From the NCBI RefSeq assembly GCF_014192915.1, contig NZ_JACHYN010000003.1, positions 1-64,000 on the forward strand: 64,000 nucleotides of DNA, given 5' to 3'. Below are positions 18,777 to 27,766 of the stretch, one piece after another (position 1 is the first letter of the stretch; each line of letters begins with the position of its first letter). A program made the translations under genes and the position numbers. Source of the stretch: Azospirillum sp. OGB3 (GTDB lineage: Bacteria; Pseudomonadota; Alphaproteobacteria; Azospirillales; Azospirillaceae). The notes under the pieces are model-generated. The model was not told the DNA's origin. It worked only from the letters and a program-made list of their open reading frames with translations, and searched no databases.

Positions 18777-20363
18777 TCAGCGCTCCGCCACCGTGTTGGT
18801 GGAGGACAGGGCGACCGCGCGCTGGTAGAGCGCCGGTTCGGCGAGGAGGCGCAGCGCCACCTTCAGGTCCAGTTCCGGTTCATGCTCCTTCCAGGGGCAG
18901 GCCTCGCGCAGGCGGGCCAGCGCCTCCTCGTCGTCGGCGGCGCGGGCGCGCCAGCCGGCGAACTGGGTCATCGGGCGCGCCCGGCCGTCGCGCAGATCGG
19001 ACAGCAACGCGACGGGATCGTCCTGGCCGGTGCGGCTGGTGCAGACCGTCGGCTGCACGCCCTGGCGGTGCAGGGTGTAACCGGCGGGCGTGTAGATGCG
19101 GCTCCAGGTCAGGAACAGTTCGCCGTCGTTGGGCAGGCGGGTCACCGTCTGGACGCTGCCCTTGCCGTAGGAGGAGGCGCCGACCACCACCGCGCGGCCC
19201 GAGTCCTGGAGCGCCGCCGCCACCACCTCGGCGGAGGAGGCGGAGCGCCCGTCAACCAGAACCACCAGCGGCAAGCCTTCGGCGATGTCGTCGGGACCGG
19301 CCTCGAAGCGCTGGCGGCTGTCGGGGTGTCGGCCCTCGGTCGTGATGATCTTGCCCTGGGCGATGAAAAGGTCGGCCACGGCGACCGCCTGGTCGAGCAG
19401 GCCGCCGGGGTTGCCGCGCAGGTCGAGCACGAAGCCGCGCAGGCCCTTGCCCATGCTCTGCCGCGTGGCGAGGACGGCGTCGCGCAGGTTGGAGGCGGTG
19501 GCGGCGTTGAAGCGGTCCACCTTCAGCACGCCGACCTGATCGGCCACGCTGGCGTTCACCGTGTTCGGGACCACGCGCTCCCGCCGGATGGGGGCGCGGC
19601 GCGGCGGGTTGTTGTCGCGCGCCACCGTCAGCAGGACCATGGTCCCGGTCGGGCCGCGCAGGCGGTCGCGCATGTCCGACTCGCTCAGCCGTGCGGTCAG
19701 GTCGCCGTCGATGGCGAGGAGCTGGTCGCCGCTGCGGATGCCGGCGCGGTCGGCCGGGCTGCGCGGCAGCACGTTGCGGATCAGGGTGCGGCCGCTCGCC
19801 GTCTCCAGCGACAGGCCGATGCCGCCGTAGCCTTCGCGTTGGGCGCGCTCGCTGGTGGCGCGCTGGGTGCCGGTGTAGCGGGAATAGCCGTCGAGATCCG
19901 CCATCACGGAGTCGAGGACCACCTGATAGACCCGCTCCGGTACCGCCTGATAAAGGGTGGGGGAATAGAGACGGGCGCGCTCCACCGCCTTGGTGGTCAG
20001 GGCGGCCCAGGCGGCGGCGTCGGACAGGGACGGGGCCGCGTACTCCCCGATCAGGCTTCCGGAGACGTACAGACGTACGGTGTTGCCCTGGCGCTCGGCG
20101 CGGGCGGTCGGGTCGATGGTCGCGAGCCCTTTCAGCCCGTCCAGCCCGAGGCGGCCGAAATCAACCTGTTGCAGATACACTTCGGCGATCTTGCCGTATG
20201 CGACGGCGAAGACCTGCTCGCTGACGAAGGCGGCTTCGGTCGCGGCTTCGGCCGGACGGGGCAGGGTCCCGCCGAGGCTTCCGAGGCCGACGGCGAGCAT
20301 GGCGGCCGCGAGCGGGACCGGCAGACGCCGGCGCGGCAAAAATCCTCGTTTCCGTATGCCCAT
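18777..20363 (-). CDS. S41 family C-terminal processing-type protease
   Basis: A signal peptide (MGIRKRGFLPRRR, then a hydrophobic stretch ending near residue 40 at AEA) exports the protein. A PDZ domain follows (GGIGLSLE to GDQLLAIDG, about 175-260), then the S41 core with nucleophile serine in GRSASSAEVV and the lysine base in SSYGKGSVQTV. These proteases trim periplasmic proteins at their C-termini. The 528-residue length is longer than a minimal CtpA, with extra N-terminal sequence (about 40-170) and a Leu/Ala-rich tail. It lies between rnr and rpmG on the same strand. Confidence 0.88.
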   Translation of the reverse strand: MGIRKRGFLPRRRLPVPLAAAMLAVGLGSLGGTLPRPAEAATEAAFVSEQVFAVAYGKIAEVYLQQVDFGRLGLDGLKGLATIDPTARAERQGNTVRLYVSGSLIGEYAAPSLSDAAAWAALTTKAVERARLYSPTLYQAVPERVYQVVLDSVMADLDGYSRYTGTQRATSERAQREGYGGIGLSLETASGRTLIRNVLPRSPADRAGIRSGDQLLAIDGDLTARLSESDMRDRLRGPTGTMVLLTVARDNNPPRRAPIRRERVVPNTVNASVADQVGVLKVDRFNAATASNLRDAVLATRQSMGKGLRGFVLDLRGNPGGLLDQAVAVADLFIAQGKIITTEGRHPDSRQRFEAGPDDIAEGLPLVVLVDGRSASSAEVVAAALQDSGRAVVVGASSYGKGSVQTVTRLPNDGELFLTWSRIYTPAGYTLHRQGVQPTVCTSRTGQDDPVALLSDLRDGRARPMTQFAGWRARAADDEEALARLREACPWKEHEPELDLKVALRLLAEPALYQRAVALSSTNTVAER

Positions 20364-20515
20364 GGCGCGCCGTACGCGGCCTCCTTTCCCACAGGCGGAC
20401 CCGGATGGTTTCCCACCGGATTCGAATGGATAAGGAATAGCACTTCAGAAATGAGGGCCGGCGGGACAAAAGACGGGGGCAAGACTCTTTGTCGCGGAAT
20501 GTCCCCCACTGTGAC

Positions 20516-22789
20516 TCAGCGGCCACGCTTCCGTTGCTTCTGGGTTGCGCGGCCCGCGAAACGGGCGCTTCGCGGGGGGTGAGCCGGGTGGCCGGATTGC
20601 AACGGATGATCGGTTCCCCCAACGGAATCCCCCTCGGCACGGGGCAGGGCGAACAGGGTGCTGCCGGTCAGCGGGTCGGCCTCCATCAGCACCACCTTCA
20701 CCGCCGCGCCCAGCCGGTAGCTGCGGCCGGTGCGCTGGCCGACCAGGGCGTGGGCGCGCTCGTCATGCTCGTACTGGTCGTCGGGCAGGGTGCTGGCGGG
20801 GATCAGCCCGTCGGCCCCGTTCTCGTCCAGCCGGATGAACAGGCCGAAGCGGGTGACCCCGGAAATCCGCCCGGTGAACAGGGCGCCCACGCGGTCGGCC
20901 AGGAAGGCGGCGGTGAAGCGGTCGATGGCGTCGCGCTCGGCGGTGGCGGCGCGGCGCTCGGTCATCGAAATGTGCTCGCCGATGTCCGCCAGCCCGGCCA
21001 TGGCCGCTTCGTCCAGCCCGCCCGGCCCCAACCCGTGCGCGCGGATCAGCGCGCGATGCACGATCAGGTCGGCGTAGCGGCGGATCGGCGAGGTGAAATG
21101 GGCGTAACGGTCGAGCGACAGGCCGAAATGGCCGATGTTCTCCGGGCTGTATTCCGCCTGCGACTGGCTGCGCAGGATCACCTCGCTGACCAGTTGGGAT
21201 TCCGTGGTGCCGGCGGCGCGGTCGAGGATCGCGGTGAAATGGGCCGGGGTCAGCCGCGGCACCCGCGGCAGCGTGTAGCCGATGCCGGTCAGGAACTCGC
21301 GCAGCGTCTCCTGCTTGTCGAGCGACGGCTGGTCGTGCACGCGGAACAGGCCGGGCATGCCCGCCCGCTCCAGGCTGTCGGCCGCCGCGACGTTGGCGCA
21401 GATCATGAATTCCTCGATCAGCCGGTGGCTGTCGAGGCGCTCGCGCGGCGCGATCTCCGCCACCCGCCCGCGTTCGTCCAACCGGACGCGCCGTTCCGGC
21501 AGGTCGAGTTCCAGCGTGCCGCGCCGTTGCCGGGCTGCCCACAGGCGGGCGTAGGCGTCGTAGAGCGGCGTGATGACGCTCTCCAGCAGCGGCGCCGTCG
21601 CCTCGTCCGGCGCTCCGTCGCGGGCGGCCTGCACCTGTTCGTAGGTCAGGCGCGCTGCGGAGCGCATCAGACCGCGCACGAAACGGTGCCGCAGAAGCGC
21701 GCCGTTGCGGTCGATCCACAGGTGCGCCGCGACGCAGGCGCGGTCCTCCTGCGGGCGCAGCGAGCAGAGGTCGTTGGACAGCGCCTCGGGAAGCATCGGC
21801 ACGACGCGGTCGGGAAAATAGACGGAGTTGCCGCGCTCATAGGCCGCCCGGTCCAGCGCCGAATTCGGGCGCACGTAGAAGGCCACGTCGGCGATGGCGA
21901 CCAGCAGATGCCAGCCGCCTTCGTTCGCCGGGTCGGGGTCCGGCTCCGCCCACACCGCGTCGTCGAAGTCGCGGGCGTCGGCGCCGTCGATGGTCACCAG
22001 CGGGAAGTCGCGCAGGTCGGTGCGACCGGTCAGGGAGGGCACGGCGGCGTGCGTCGCCTCGCGGATGGCGGCGGGCGGGAAGTCGGTGGGCAGCCCATGG
22101 CTGTGGATGGCGATCAGACTGACGGCGCGCGGCTCCGCCGTGTGACCCAGCCGCTCCGCCACGCGGGCCTGCGGCAGGCCCATCCGGGAGGCCGGCAGCA
22201 GGTCGGCGAGCACCAGCTCGCCCGGCTCGGCGTCGTTGCGGTTGACCGGCAGGACCAGCAGTTCAGTCTTGTTGCGCTTGTCGGTGGGGACGATTCGCCC
22301 GCCGTCCGCCGCGGGGTAATAGACGCCGAGCACGCGCCCCACCGTTCCGTCCAGCCGCCGGATGGTGCGCGCCTCGTACAGCCGGTCGTTGACGCGGCTG
22401 AGCTTCGCCAGCACCCGGTCGCCCGCCCCCAGCGTGGGGTGGCCCTTCCTCTCCGGCATCAGGAAGATGCGCGGCGGGTTGCCCTCGCCGGTCCAGGTGA
22501 CCGGTCGCGCGGTGACCTCGCCGTCCGCATCGGTGCCGGTCACCTCCAGCACGGCGACCTCCGGCAGCGACTGCGGCGGGGCGACGCGCTTGTTGCGCCC
22601 GCGCTCCACGGCGCCGTCGGCTTCCAACTCCTTCAGCAGATCCTTCAGCTTCTCGCGGTCGTCGCTGCCCGACAGCTTGAAGGCGCGCGCGATCTCGCGC
22701 TTGCCGACCGGAGTCGCGCTGCTGCGGATGAAGGAGAGGACCGTGTCCTTATCGGGAAAGCTGCCGGAGCGGCGGGAGGTGTCGGTCAA
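20516..22789 (-). CDS. rnr: Ribonuclease R
   Basis: RNase R is a processive 3'-5' exonuclease that degrades structured RNA. The RNB catalytic motif DGADARDFDDAVWAE is intact, and a C-terminal S1 domain (GRISGVTRFGLFIRL) is followed by a basic tail. A winged-helix-like segment opens the protein (DKDTVLSFIRSS). The start is uncertain: TTG at 22789 gives 757 residues beginning near TDTSRRSG, while the only upstream ATG, at 22912, would add 41 residues without family character and overlap the neighbour's promoter. The gene lies in the topA-rnr neighbourhood seen in many alphaproteobacteria. Confidence 0.93.
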   Translation of the reverse strand: MTDTSRRSGSFPDKDTVLSFIRSSATPVGKREIARAFKLSGSDDREKLKDLLKELEADGAVERGRNKRVAPPQSLPEVAVLEVTGTDADGEVTARPVTWTGEGNPPRIFLMPERKGHPTLGAGDRVLAKLSRVNDRLYEARTIRRLDGTVGRVLGVYYPAADGGRIVPTDKRNKTELLVLPVNRNDAEPGELVLADLLPASRMGLPQARVAERLGHTAEPRAVSLIAIHSHGLPTDFPPAAIREATHAAVPSLTGRTDLRDFPLVTIDGADARDFDDAVWAEPDPDPANEGGWHLLVAIADVAFYVRPNSALDRAAYERGNSVYFPDRVVPMLPEALSNDLCSLRPQEDRACVAAHLWIDRNGALLRHRFVRGLMRSAARLTYEQVQAARDGAPDEATAPLLESVITPLYDAYARLWAARQRRGTLELDLPERRVRLDERGRVAEIAPRERLDSHRLIEEFMICANVAAADSLERAGMPGLFRVHDQPSLDKQETLREFLTGIGYTLPRVPRLTPAHFTAILDRAAGTTESQLVSEVILRSQSQAEYSPENIGHFGLSLDRYAHFTSPIRRYADLIVHRALIRAHGLGPGGLDEAAMAGLADIGEHISMTERRAATAERDAIDRFTAAFLADRVGALFTGRISGVTRFGLFIRLDENGADGLIPASTLPDDQYEHDERAHALVGQRTGRSYRLGAAVKVVLMEADPLTGSTLFALPRAEGDSVGGTDHPLQSGHPAHPPRSARFAGRATQKQRKRGR

Positions 22790-22914
22790 GGGAATCCGTG
22801 CCGTGGAGAGTGGATCGTTTAAGTAAGCCCTGGGCGCCGCGAATCCAACCGCCACGCCATGGCTCCGCCACAAAGACGCGCCAGAACCGTGCCGGGCGTG
22901 GCGGGGGCGCATTC

Positions 22915-23586
22915 ATGAGGACGCTGTGGAAGGTGGTGCTGCTGGCGTTGGCCGTCCTGGCGATGGTGGCCGGGACCTACCTGCTGGCCGCCGCGATCCT
23001 GACCCGCCATGCGGTGGATGGGCGGCCGGCAGCGCGGGAGGGCGTGGAGGTTTTTGTCTGCACCAACGGAATCCACACCGATCTGGTGCTTCCCGCCGTC
23101 ACGAGCGCCGTGGACTGGACCATCGACCTGCCGGACGGCGACTTTCCCGGTGCCGCCCCTTGGGCGAGCCATCGCTCCTTCGGCTGGGGCGACCGCGCCT
23201 TTTATCTGGAAACCCGCCAATGGTCGGACCTGCGGCTGTCGACGGCGCTGTCCGCCCTGTTCGGCCGCGGGCCGTCGGTGATGCACGTCCACGCGCTGCA
23301 TCGCCCGGCGGGCAGCCCGGACTGTGGGGTGATCGTCCTGGGTGACGGGCAGTACCGCGCCCTGGCGGCCTTTGTGAGCGGCAGCTTCCGCCGCGACGGA
23401 GAGGGGCGGGTGATGCCCCTGCCGGGCAGCGGCTATGGCGCGGCCGACCTCTTCTACGAGGCGGTCGGCCATTACAGCCCGGTCGAGACCTGCAACGAAT
23501 GGACCGGCAAGGCCCTGCGCGCTGCCGGGGTGACCGTGGGCGCCTGGACGCCGTTCGAGGGCGGCGTCATGCGCTGGGTGCGGTAG
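22915..23586 (+). CDS. TIGR02117/DUF2459-type envelope protein
   Basis: The 223-residue protein begins with a signal anchor (MRTLWKVVLLALAVLAMVAG...) and continues with family landmarks EVFVCTNGIHTDLVLP, FGWGDRAFYLETRQW and ETCNEWTGKAL. Members are periplasmic or membrane-associated, and the conserved His, Asp and Cys suggest a hydrolase-like fold, but no activity is established. It is the only plus-strand gene within the minus-strand rpmG-dprA block, so it looks like an insertion into that conserved order. An in-frame upstream start would add 39 residues with no signal-peptide character. Confidence 0.8.
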   Translation: MRTLWKVVLLALAVLAMVAGTYLLAAAILTRHAVDGRPAAREGVEVFVCTNGIHTDLVLPAVTSAVDWTIDLPDGDFPGAAPWASHRSFGWGDRAFYLETRQWSDLRLSTALSALFGRGPSVMHVHALHRPAGSPDCGVIVLGDGQYRALAAFVSGSFRRDGEGRVMPLPGSGYGAADLFYEAVGHYSPVETCNEWTGKALRAAGVTVGAWTPFEGGVMRWVR

Positions 23587-23604
23587 GTGAGTGTGGCTGT
23601 TGTC

Positions 23605-23627
23605 CCCTCTCCCCAGAGGGGAGAGGG
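23605..23627. repeat. Short C/G-rich palindrome between convergent genes
   Basis: A perfect 10-bp inverted repeat (CCCTCTCCCC / GGGGAGAGGG) around a 3-base loop lies between the TIGR02117-type gene and topA, which converge. It may act as a terminator. It resembles the core of the larger palindromic elements at 49831-49931 and 62465-62554. Confidence 0.6.
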
Positions 23628-23662
23628 TTAAGGCGGCGCTGCCGATTCTTCCTGAGTGGGAA

Positions 23663-26506
23663 TCAAGCCCGCTTGCGGGCGGCGGGCTTGTCCTCGCCGG
23701 CGTCGGTCTTGTCGGCCTCGGCGGAGTCGGCCTTCTTGGCAGACGCCTTCTTCGGAGCGGCCTTCTTCGCCTCGTCCTTCTTGGCCGGTTCCTTCTTGGC
23801 GGGGGTCGCCTTGGCCTTGGCCGCCTTCGCGGCCTTGGCGGGCGCCTCGGCGCCGTCCGCGGCCGCCGGTTCGGCGTCCTTCGGGGCCTTGCCCTTCTTG
23901 GCGGCGTCCTTGGCGGCCTTGGCCTCCAGAAGCTCCAGCGCCTGCTCCAGCGTCACGCTGTCCGCTTCCGTGCCCTTGGGGATCGAGGCGTAGACGGAGC
24001 CGTGCTTGACGTAGGGACCGAAGCGGCCGGACCCGGTGGTGACCGGCTTGCCGGTCTTCGGGTGGTCGCCCAGCGTCTTGGCGGGGGCCGACGCCTTCTT
24101 GGCGGCGCCGGCCAGCAGGTCGACCGCGCGGTTGATGCCGATGGTCAGCACATCGTCGTCCGGCGTCAGCGACTTGTAGACGCTGCCGTGCTTCAGGTAG
24201 GGGCCGAATCGGCCGATGCCGGCGCTGATGTCCTCGCCCGTCTCCGGGTGGTTGCCGATGCTGCGCGGCAGAGCCAGCAGCTTCAGCGCGGTGTCGAGAT
24301 CCACGTCGGCGGCGGCCATGCCCTTGGGCAGGGAGACGCGCTTGGGCTTCGGCGCCTCGACCTTGACCTTCTTCTTGCCCTTGGTCTTCTTGCCGTCGGC
24401 GGGGGCCTCCTCCACCACGGCCTCGGCCGGGGCGGCGGCCACCGGGGGCGGCCCGAGCTGGATGTAGGCGCCGTAGGGGCCGCGCCGCACGGTCACCGGC
24501 AGGCTGGTCTCCGGGTCGGTGCCCAGCTCGCGCGGGCCTTCCTGCGCCTCGCCGTTCTCGTCGTTGGCGACGGCGAGCGGGCGGGTGTAGCGGCAGTCCG
24601 GGTAGCGCGAGCAGCCGATGAAGGCGCCCATCTTGCCCAGTTTCAGCCCCAGCCGGCCCTGGCTGCACACCGGGCAGACGCGCGGGTCGTGGCCCGGCGT
24701 GTCGCTGTTGGCGTTGGTCGGGAAGAAGTGCGGCCCCAGCTCCTCGTCCAGCGTGGTCAGAACCTGGGTGATGGTCAGGTCCTTGGTCCCGTCCACCGCG
24801 ACGTGGAAGGCGCGCCAGAAGTCGCGCAGCACGGTCTTCCAGTCGATCCGCCCGTCGGAGATCTCGTCGAGCTTGTTCTCCAGGTCGGCCGTGAAGTTGT
24901 ACTCGACGTACCGGTTGAAGAAGTTCTTCAGGAAGGCGGTGACCAGACGGCCGCGGTCTTCCGGAATGAAGCGCCGCTTGTCCAGCCGCACGTAGTTGCG
25001 GTCCTGGAGCACCTGGAGGATGGAGGCGTAGGTGGACGGGCGGCCGATGCCCAGCTCTTCCAGCTTCTTGACCAGGCTCGCCTCGGTGTAGCGGGGAGGC
25101 GGCTGGGTGAAATGCTGTTCCGGGCTGATGTCGCCGCGGGCGAGGGCGTCGCCTTGCTCCATGGCCGGCAGGCGGCGCTCCTGGTCGTCGTCGGCGGCGC
25201 CGTCGTCGCGGTCCTCCTGATAGACCTTGAGGAAGCCGTCGAACACGACGACCGAGCCGGTGGCGCGCAGCACGACGTCCTTGGACGGCGAGGCGATGTC
25301 CACCGCCACCTGATCCAGCACCGCGCTTTCCATCTGGCTGGCCAGCGTGCGCTTCCAGATCAGCTCGTAGAGCCGCAGTTCGTCGCCTTCCAGATAGGAC
25401 GCGACCTCCTCCGGGCGGCGGAACAGGTCGGTCGGGCGGATGGCCTCGTGCGCTTCCTGGGCGTTCTTAGCGGCGGTCTTGTAGACGCGCGGCTGCGCCG
25501 GGACGTAGCGCTCGCCCCAATGGGAGCCGATCAGGTTGCGGGCGCCCTCGATGGCCTCCTGCGACAGGCTGACGCCGTCGGTTCGCATGTAGGTGATCAG
25601 GCCGACCGTCTCGCCGCCGATGTCCACGCCCTCATACAGCCGCTGCGCGGTGCGCATGGTGCGGGTGGCGCCGAAGCCCAGCTTGCGCGAGGCCTCCTGC
25701 TGCAGGGTCGAGGTGGTGAAGGGCGGCGACGGGTTGCGGCGGCTCTGCTTGCGCTCGACCGTCGCGACCGAGAAGGCCTGCGGGCTGATGCGCGCCACCG
25801 CGGCTTCCGCAGCCTCGCGGGCGGGCAGGGCGAACTTGTCGAGCCGCTTGCCGTCAAGCTGGGTGAGCTGGGCCGTGAAGGAGGCGCCGCCCGGCGTGGC
25901 GAAGCCCACCTCGATGGTCCAGTATTCCTGCGGCTTGAAGACCTCGATCTCCGATTCGCGCTCGCAGATCAGGCGCAGCGCCACCGACTGCACGCGACCC
26001 GCCGAGCGCGAGCCCGGCAGCTTGCGCCACAGCACCGGCGACAGGGTGAAGCCCACCAAGTAATCAAGGGCGCGGCGGGCCAGATAGGCGTCCACCAGTT
26101 CCCGCGAGACGTCGCGCGGGGCCTCCAGCGCGGCCTGGACGGCGGTCTTGGTGATCTCGTTGAAGGTGATGCGCTGCACCTTGGAGTCGTCGATCAGCCG
26201 CTTTTCGCGCAGCAGCTCCGACAAATGCCAGGCGATGGCTTCCCCTTCGCGATCCGGGTCGGTTGCGAGATAGACGCGTTCCGCCCCTTTGACCGCCTTG
26301 GCGATCTCGTCGATGTGGCGCTTGGAGCGGTCGCCCAACTCCCAGTCCATGGCGAAGTCCTCATCCGGACGCACCGATCCGTCGCGCGCCGGAAGGTCGC
26401 GGACATGGCCGAAGCTGGCGACCACGGTGTAGTCCGAGCCAAGGTATTTGTTGATGGTTTTCGCCTTGGCCGGCGATTCGACGATGACGACGTTGCTGCC
26501 CGGCAA
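23663..26506 (-). CDS. topA: DNA topoisomerase I
   Basis: Type IA topoisomerase relaxing negative supercoils. The Toprim domain is at the N-terminus (VVIVESPAKAKTINKYL, ATDPDREGEAIAWHL). The active-site tyrosine is in GLITYMRTDGVSLS. A C4 zinc-type module (CPVCSQGRLG...CSRYPDC) follows the core, then repeats of GRFGPYLKHG type. The last 90 residues are a Lys/Ala-rich tail, common in high-GC bacteria and probably for DNA binding. Total length is 947 residues. dprA lies 53 bases upstream in the same direction. Confidence 0.97.
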   Translation of the reverse strand: MPGSNVVIVESPAKAKTINKYLGSDYTVVASFGHVRDLPARDGSVRPDEDFAMDWELGDRSKRHIDEIAKAVKGAERVYLATDPDREGEAIAWHLSELLREKRLIDDSKVQRITFNEITKTAVQAALEAPRDVSRELVDAYLARRALDYLVGFTLSPVLWRKLPGSRSAGRVQSVALRLICERESEIEVFKPQEYWTIEVGFATPGGASFTAQLTQLDGKRLDKFALPAREAAEAAVARISPQAFSVATVERKQSRRNPSPPFTTSTLQQEASRKLGFGATRTMRTAQRLYEGVDIGGETVGLITYMRTDGVSLSQEAIEGARNLIGSHWGERYVPAQPRVYKTAAKNAQEAHEAIRPTDLFRRPEEVASYLEGDELRLYELIWKRTLASQMESAVLDQVAVDIASPSKDVVLRATGSVVVFDGFLKVYQEDRDDGAADDDQERRLPAMEQGDALARGDISPEQHFTQPPPRYTEASLVKKLEELGIGRPSTYASILQVLQDRNYVRLDKRRFIPEDRGRLVTAFLKNFFNRYVEYNFTADLENKLDEISDGRIDWKTVLRDFWRAFHVAVDGTKDLTITQVLTTLDEELGPHFFPTNANSDTPGHDPRVCPVCSQGRLGLKLGKMGAFIGCSRYPDCRYTRPLAVANDENGEAQEGPRELGTDPETSLPVTVRRGPYGAYIQLGPPPVAAAPAEAVVEEAPADGKKTKGKKKVKVEAPKPKRVSLPKGMAAADVDLDTALKLLALPRSIGNHPETGEDISAGIGRFGPYLKHGSVYKSLTPDDDVLTIGINRAVDLLAGAAKKASAPAKTLGDHPKTGKPVTTGSGRFGPYVKHGSVYASIPKGTEADSVTLEQALELLEAKAAKDAAKKGKAPKDAEPAAADGAEAPAKAAKAAKAKATPAKKEPAKKDEAKKAAPKKASAKKADSAEADKTDAGEDKPAARKRA

Positions 26507-26559
26507 GAGTCCGCGCCCCTGAAAGTGCCTATCCCATACACCGGCGGTGCGGATCGGGA

Positions 26560-27693
26560 TCAGATCAGGTTCACCTGATTCCCAGGCTGGCGCTGGACAC
26601 GGCCCGCAAGCTCAAGTTCCAGCACCACGGTCAACACCACCGGAGCGGACAATTGGCACCCGCGGACGAGTTCGTCAATGGCAACCGGCGTATGGCCGAG
26701 GTTTTCCAGGATGACCGCGCGCGCCGATTCAAGGTCCGCCTCGGATGGAACGGCGGGGCGGGGGGCGGCGAACAGGTCCCCCTGGCGTTCCCGTACGGCG
26801 GGGGGCGACAGGCTGTCCAGCGCCTTCAAGACATCATCCACCCCTTCCACCAAGGCCGCCCCCTGACGCAGAAGATTGTTGGTGCCGTGGCAGCGCGGGT
26901 CGAGCGGAGAGCCTGGAACGGCCATCACCTCCCGCCCCTGCTCCAGCGCCATGCGCGCGGTGATGAGGGAGCCGGAGCGCAGCGCCGCCTCCACCACCAG
27001 CACACCCAGCGACAGGCCGGAGATCAGCCGGTTGCGGCGCGGGAAATGGCGGGCCTGCGGCGTGGTGCCGACCGGGCTTTCCGCCAGGATCACGCCCTGC
27101 TGCACTATGTCGCGGTAGAGCCTCTCGTTCTCCGGCGGGTAGACGACGTCGGCGCCACCCGCCACCACCGCCGCGGTTCCGCTGCCGAGCGCCCCGGCAT
27201 GGGCCGCCGTGTCGATCCCGCGCGCCAATCCGGAAACGACCAGCAGCCCGGCCTCGCCCAGTTCGCGTGCCAGCCGTTCGGCGAATTTCTTGCCGTTCAT
27301 CGAAGCGTTGCGCGCCCCGACCAGAGCCACCGCGCGCCGTTGCAGCAGATGCGGGTGACCGAGGACCGACACCACCGGTGGCGCGTCGTCCAGCGCCGCC
27401 ATGGCTTCCGGATAGTCGGGCTCGCAGGAGCAGAGGAGGCGGGCGCCGATGCGGTCGTTGGCGGCCAGTTCGCGGTCGATGTCCACCTTTGGCGCGATGC
27501 GCAGCGGCTTGGTCCGCCCGCCGCGCTTTGCGAGGTCGGGCAGCGCCTCCAGCGCGGCGCCGGCGCTGCCGAACCGTTCCAGCAGGCGGTGGAAGGTGAT
27601 CGGCCCGACATTCTCCGTCCGGATCAGGCGGAGCCAGTCGAACCGCTCGGCGGCGGACAGGGTATGGCGCGGTTGAATCATGAACCACGTCAT
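26560..27693 (-). CDS. dprA: DNA processing protein DprA
   Basis: DprA loads RecA on single-stranded DNA during natural transformation. The Rossmann-like core holds VALVGARNASMNGKKFAERL, SGLARGIDTAAHAGAL and FPRRNRLISGLS. A SAM-like helical region precedes it, and a C-terminal winged helix ends QPGNQVNLI. Length is 377 residues from the first ATG, with a second ATG four codons later (27681) also plausible. It is immediately upstream of topA, a conserved arrangement. Presence of DprA does not by itself show competence. Confidence 0.93.
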   Translation of the reverse strand: MTWFMIQPRHTLSAAERFDWLRLIRTENVGPITFHRLLERFGSAGAALEALPDLAKRGGRTKPLRIAPKVDIDRELAANDRIGARLLCSCEPDYPEAMAALDDAPPVVSVLGHPHLLQRRAVALVGARNASMNGKKFAERLARELGEAGLLVVSGLARGIDTAAHAGALGSGTAAVVAGGADVVYPPENERLYRDIVQQGVILAESPVGTTPQARHFPRRNRLISGLSLGVLVVEAALRSGSLITARMALEQGREVMAVPGSPLDPRCHGTNNLLRQGAALVEGVDDVLKALDSLSPPAVRERQGDLFAAPRPAVPSEADLESARAVILENLGHTPVAIDELVRGCQLSAPVVLTVVLELELAGRVQRQPGNQVNLI

Positions 27694-27766
27694 ACAACCG
27701 GCAACGGGGCGTGATCAACACGCAAACGTGTGCGGCGGTGCTCTTCTCAGGGACCCGGCATGGCGG

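Noticed and set aside
23591..26578. A 995-codon plus-strand open frame across topA
   Set aside because: It lies antisense to topA. Its translation is low-complexity Gly/Arg/Val/Leu-rich, as expected for a shadow frame in high-GC DNA, while topA has all family motifs.
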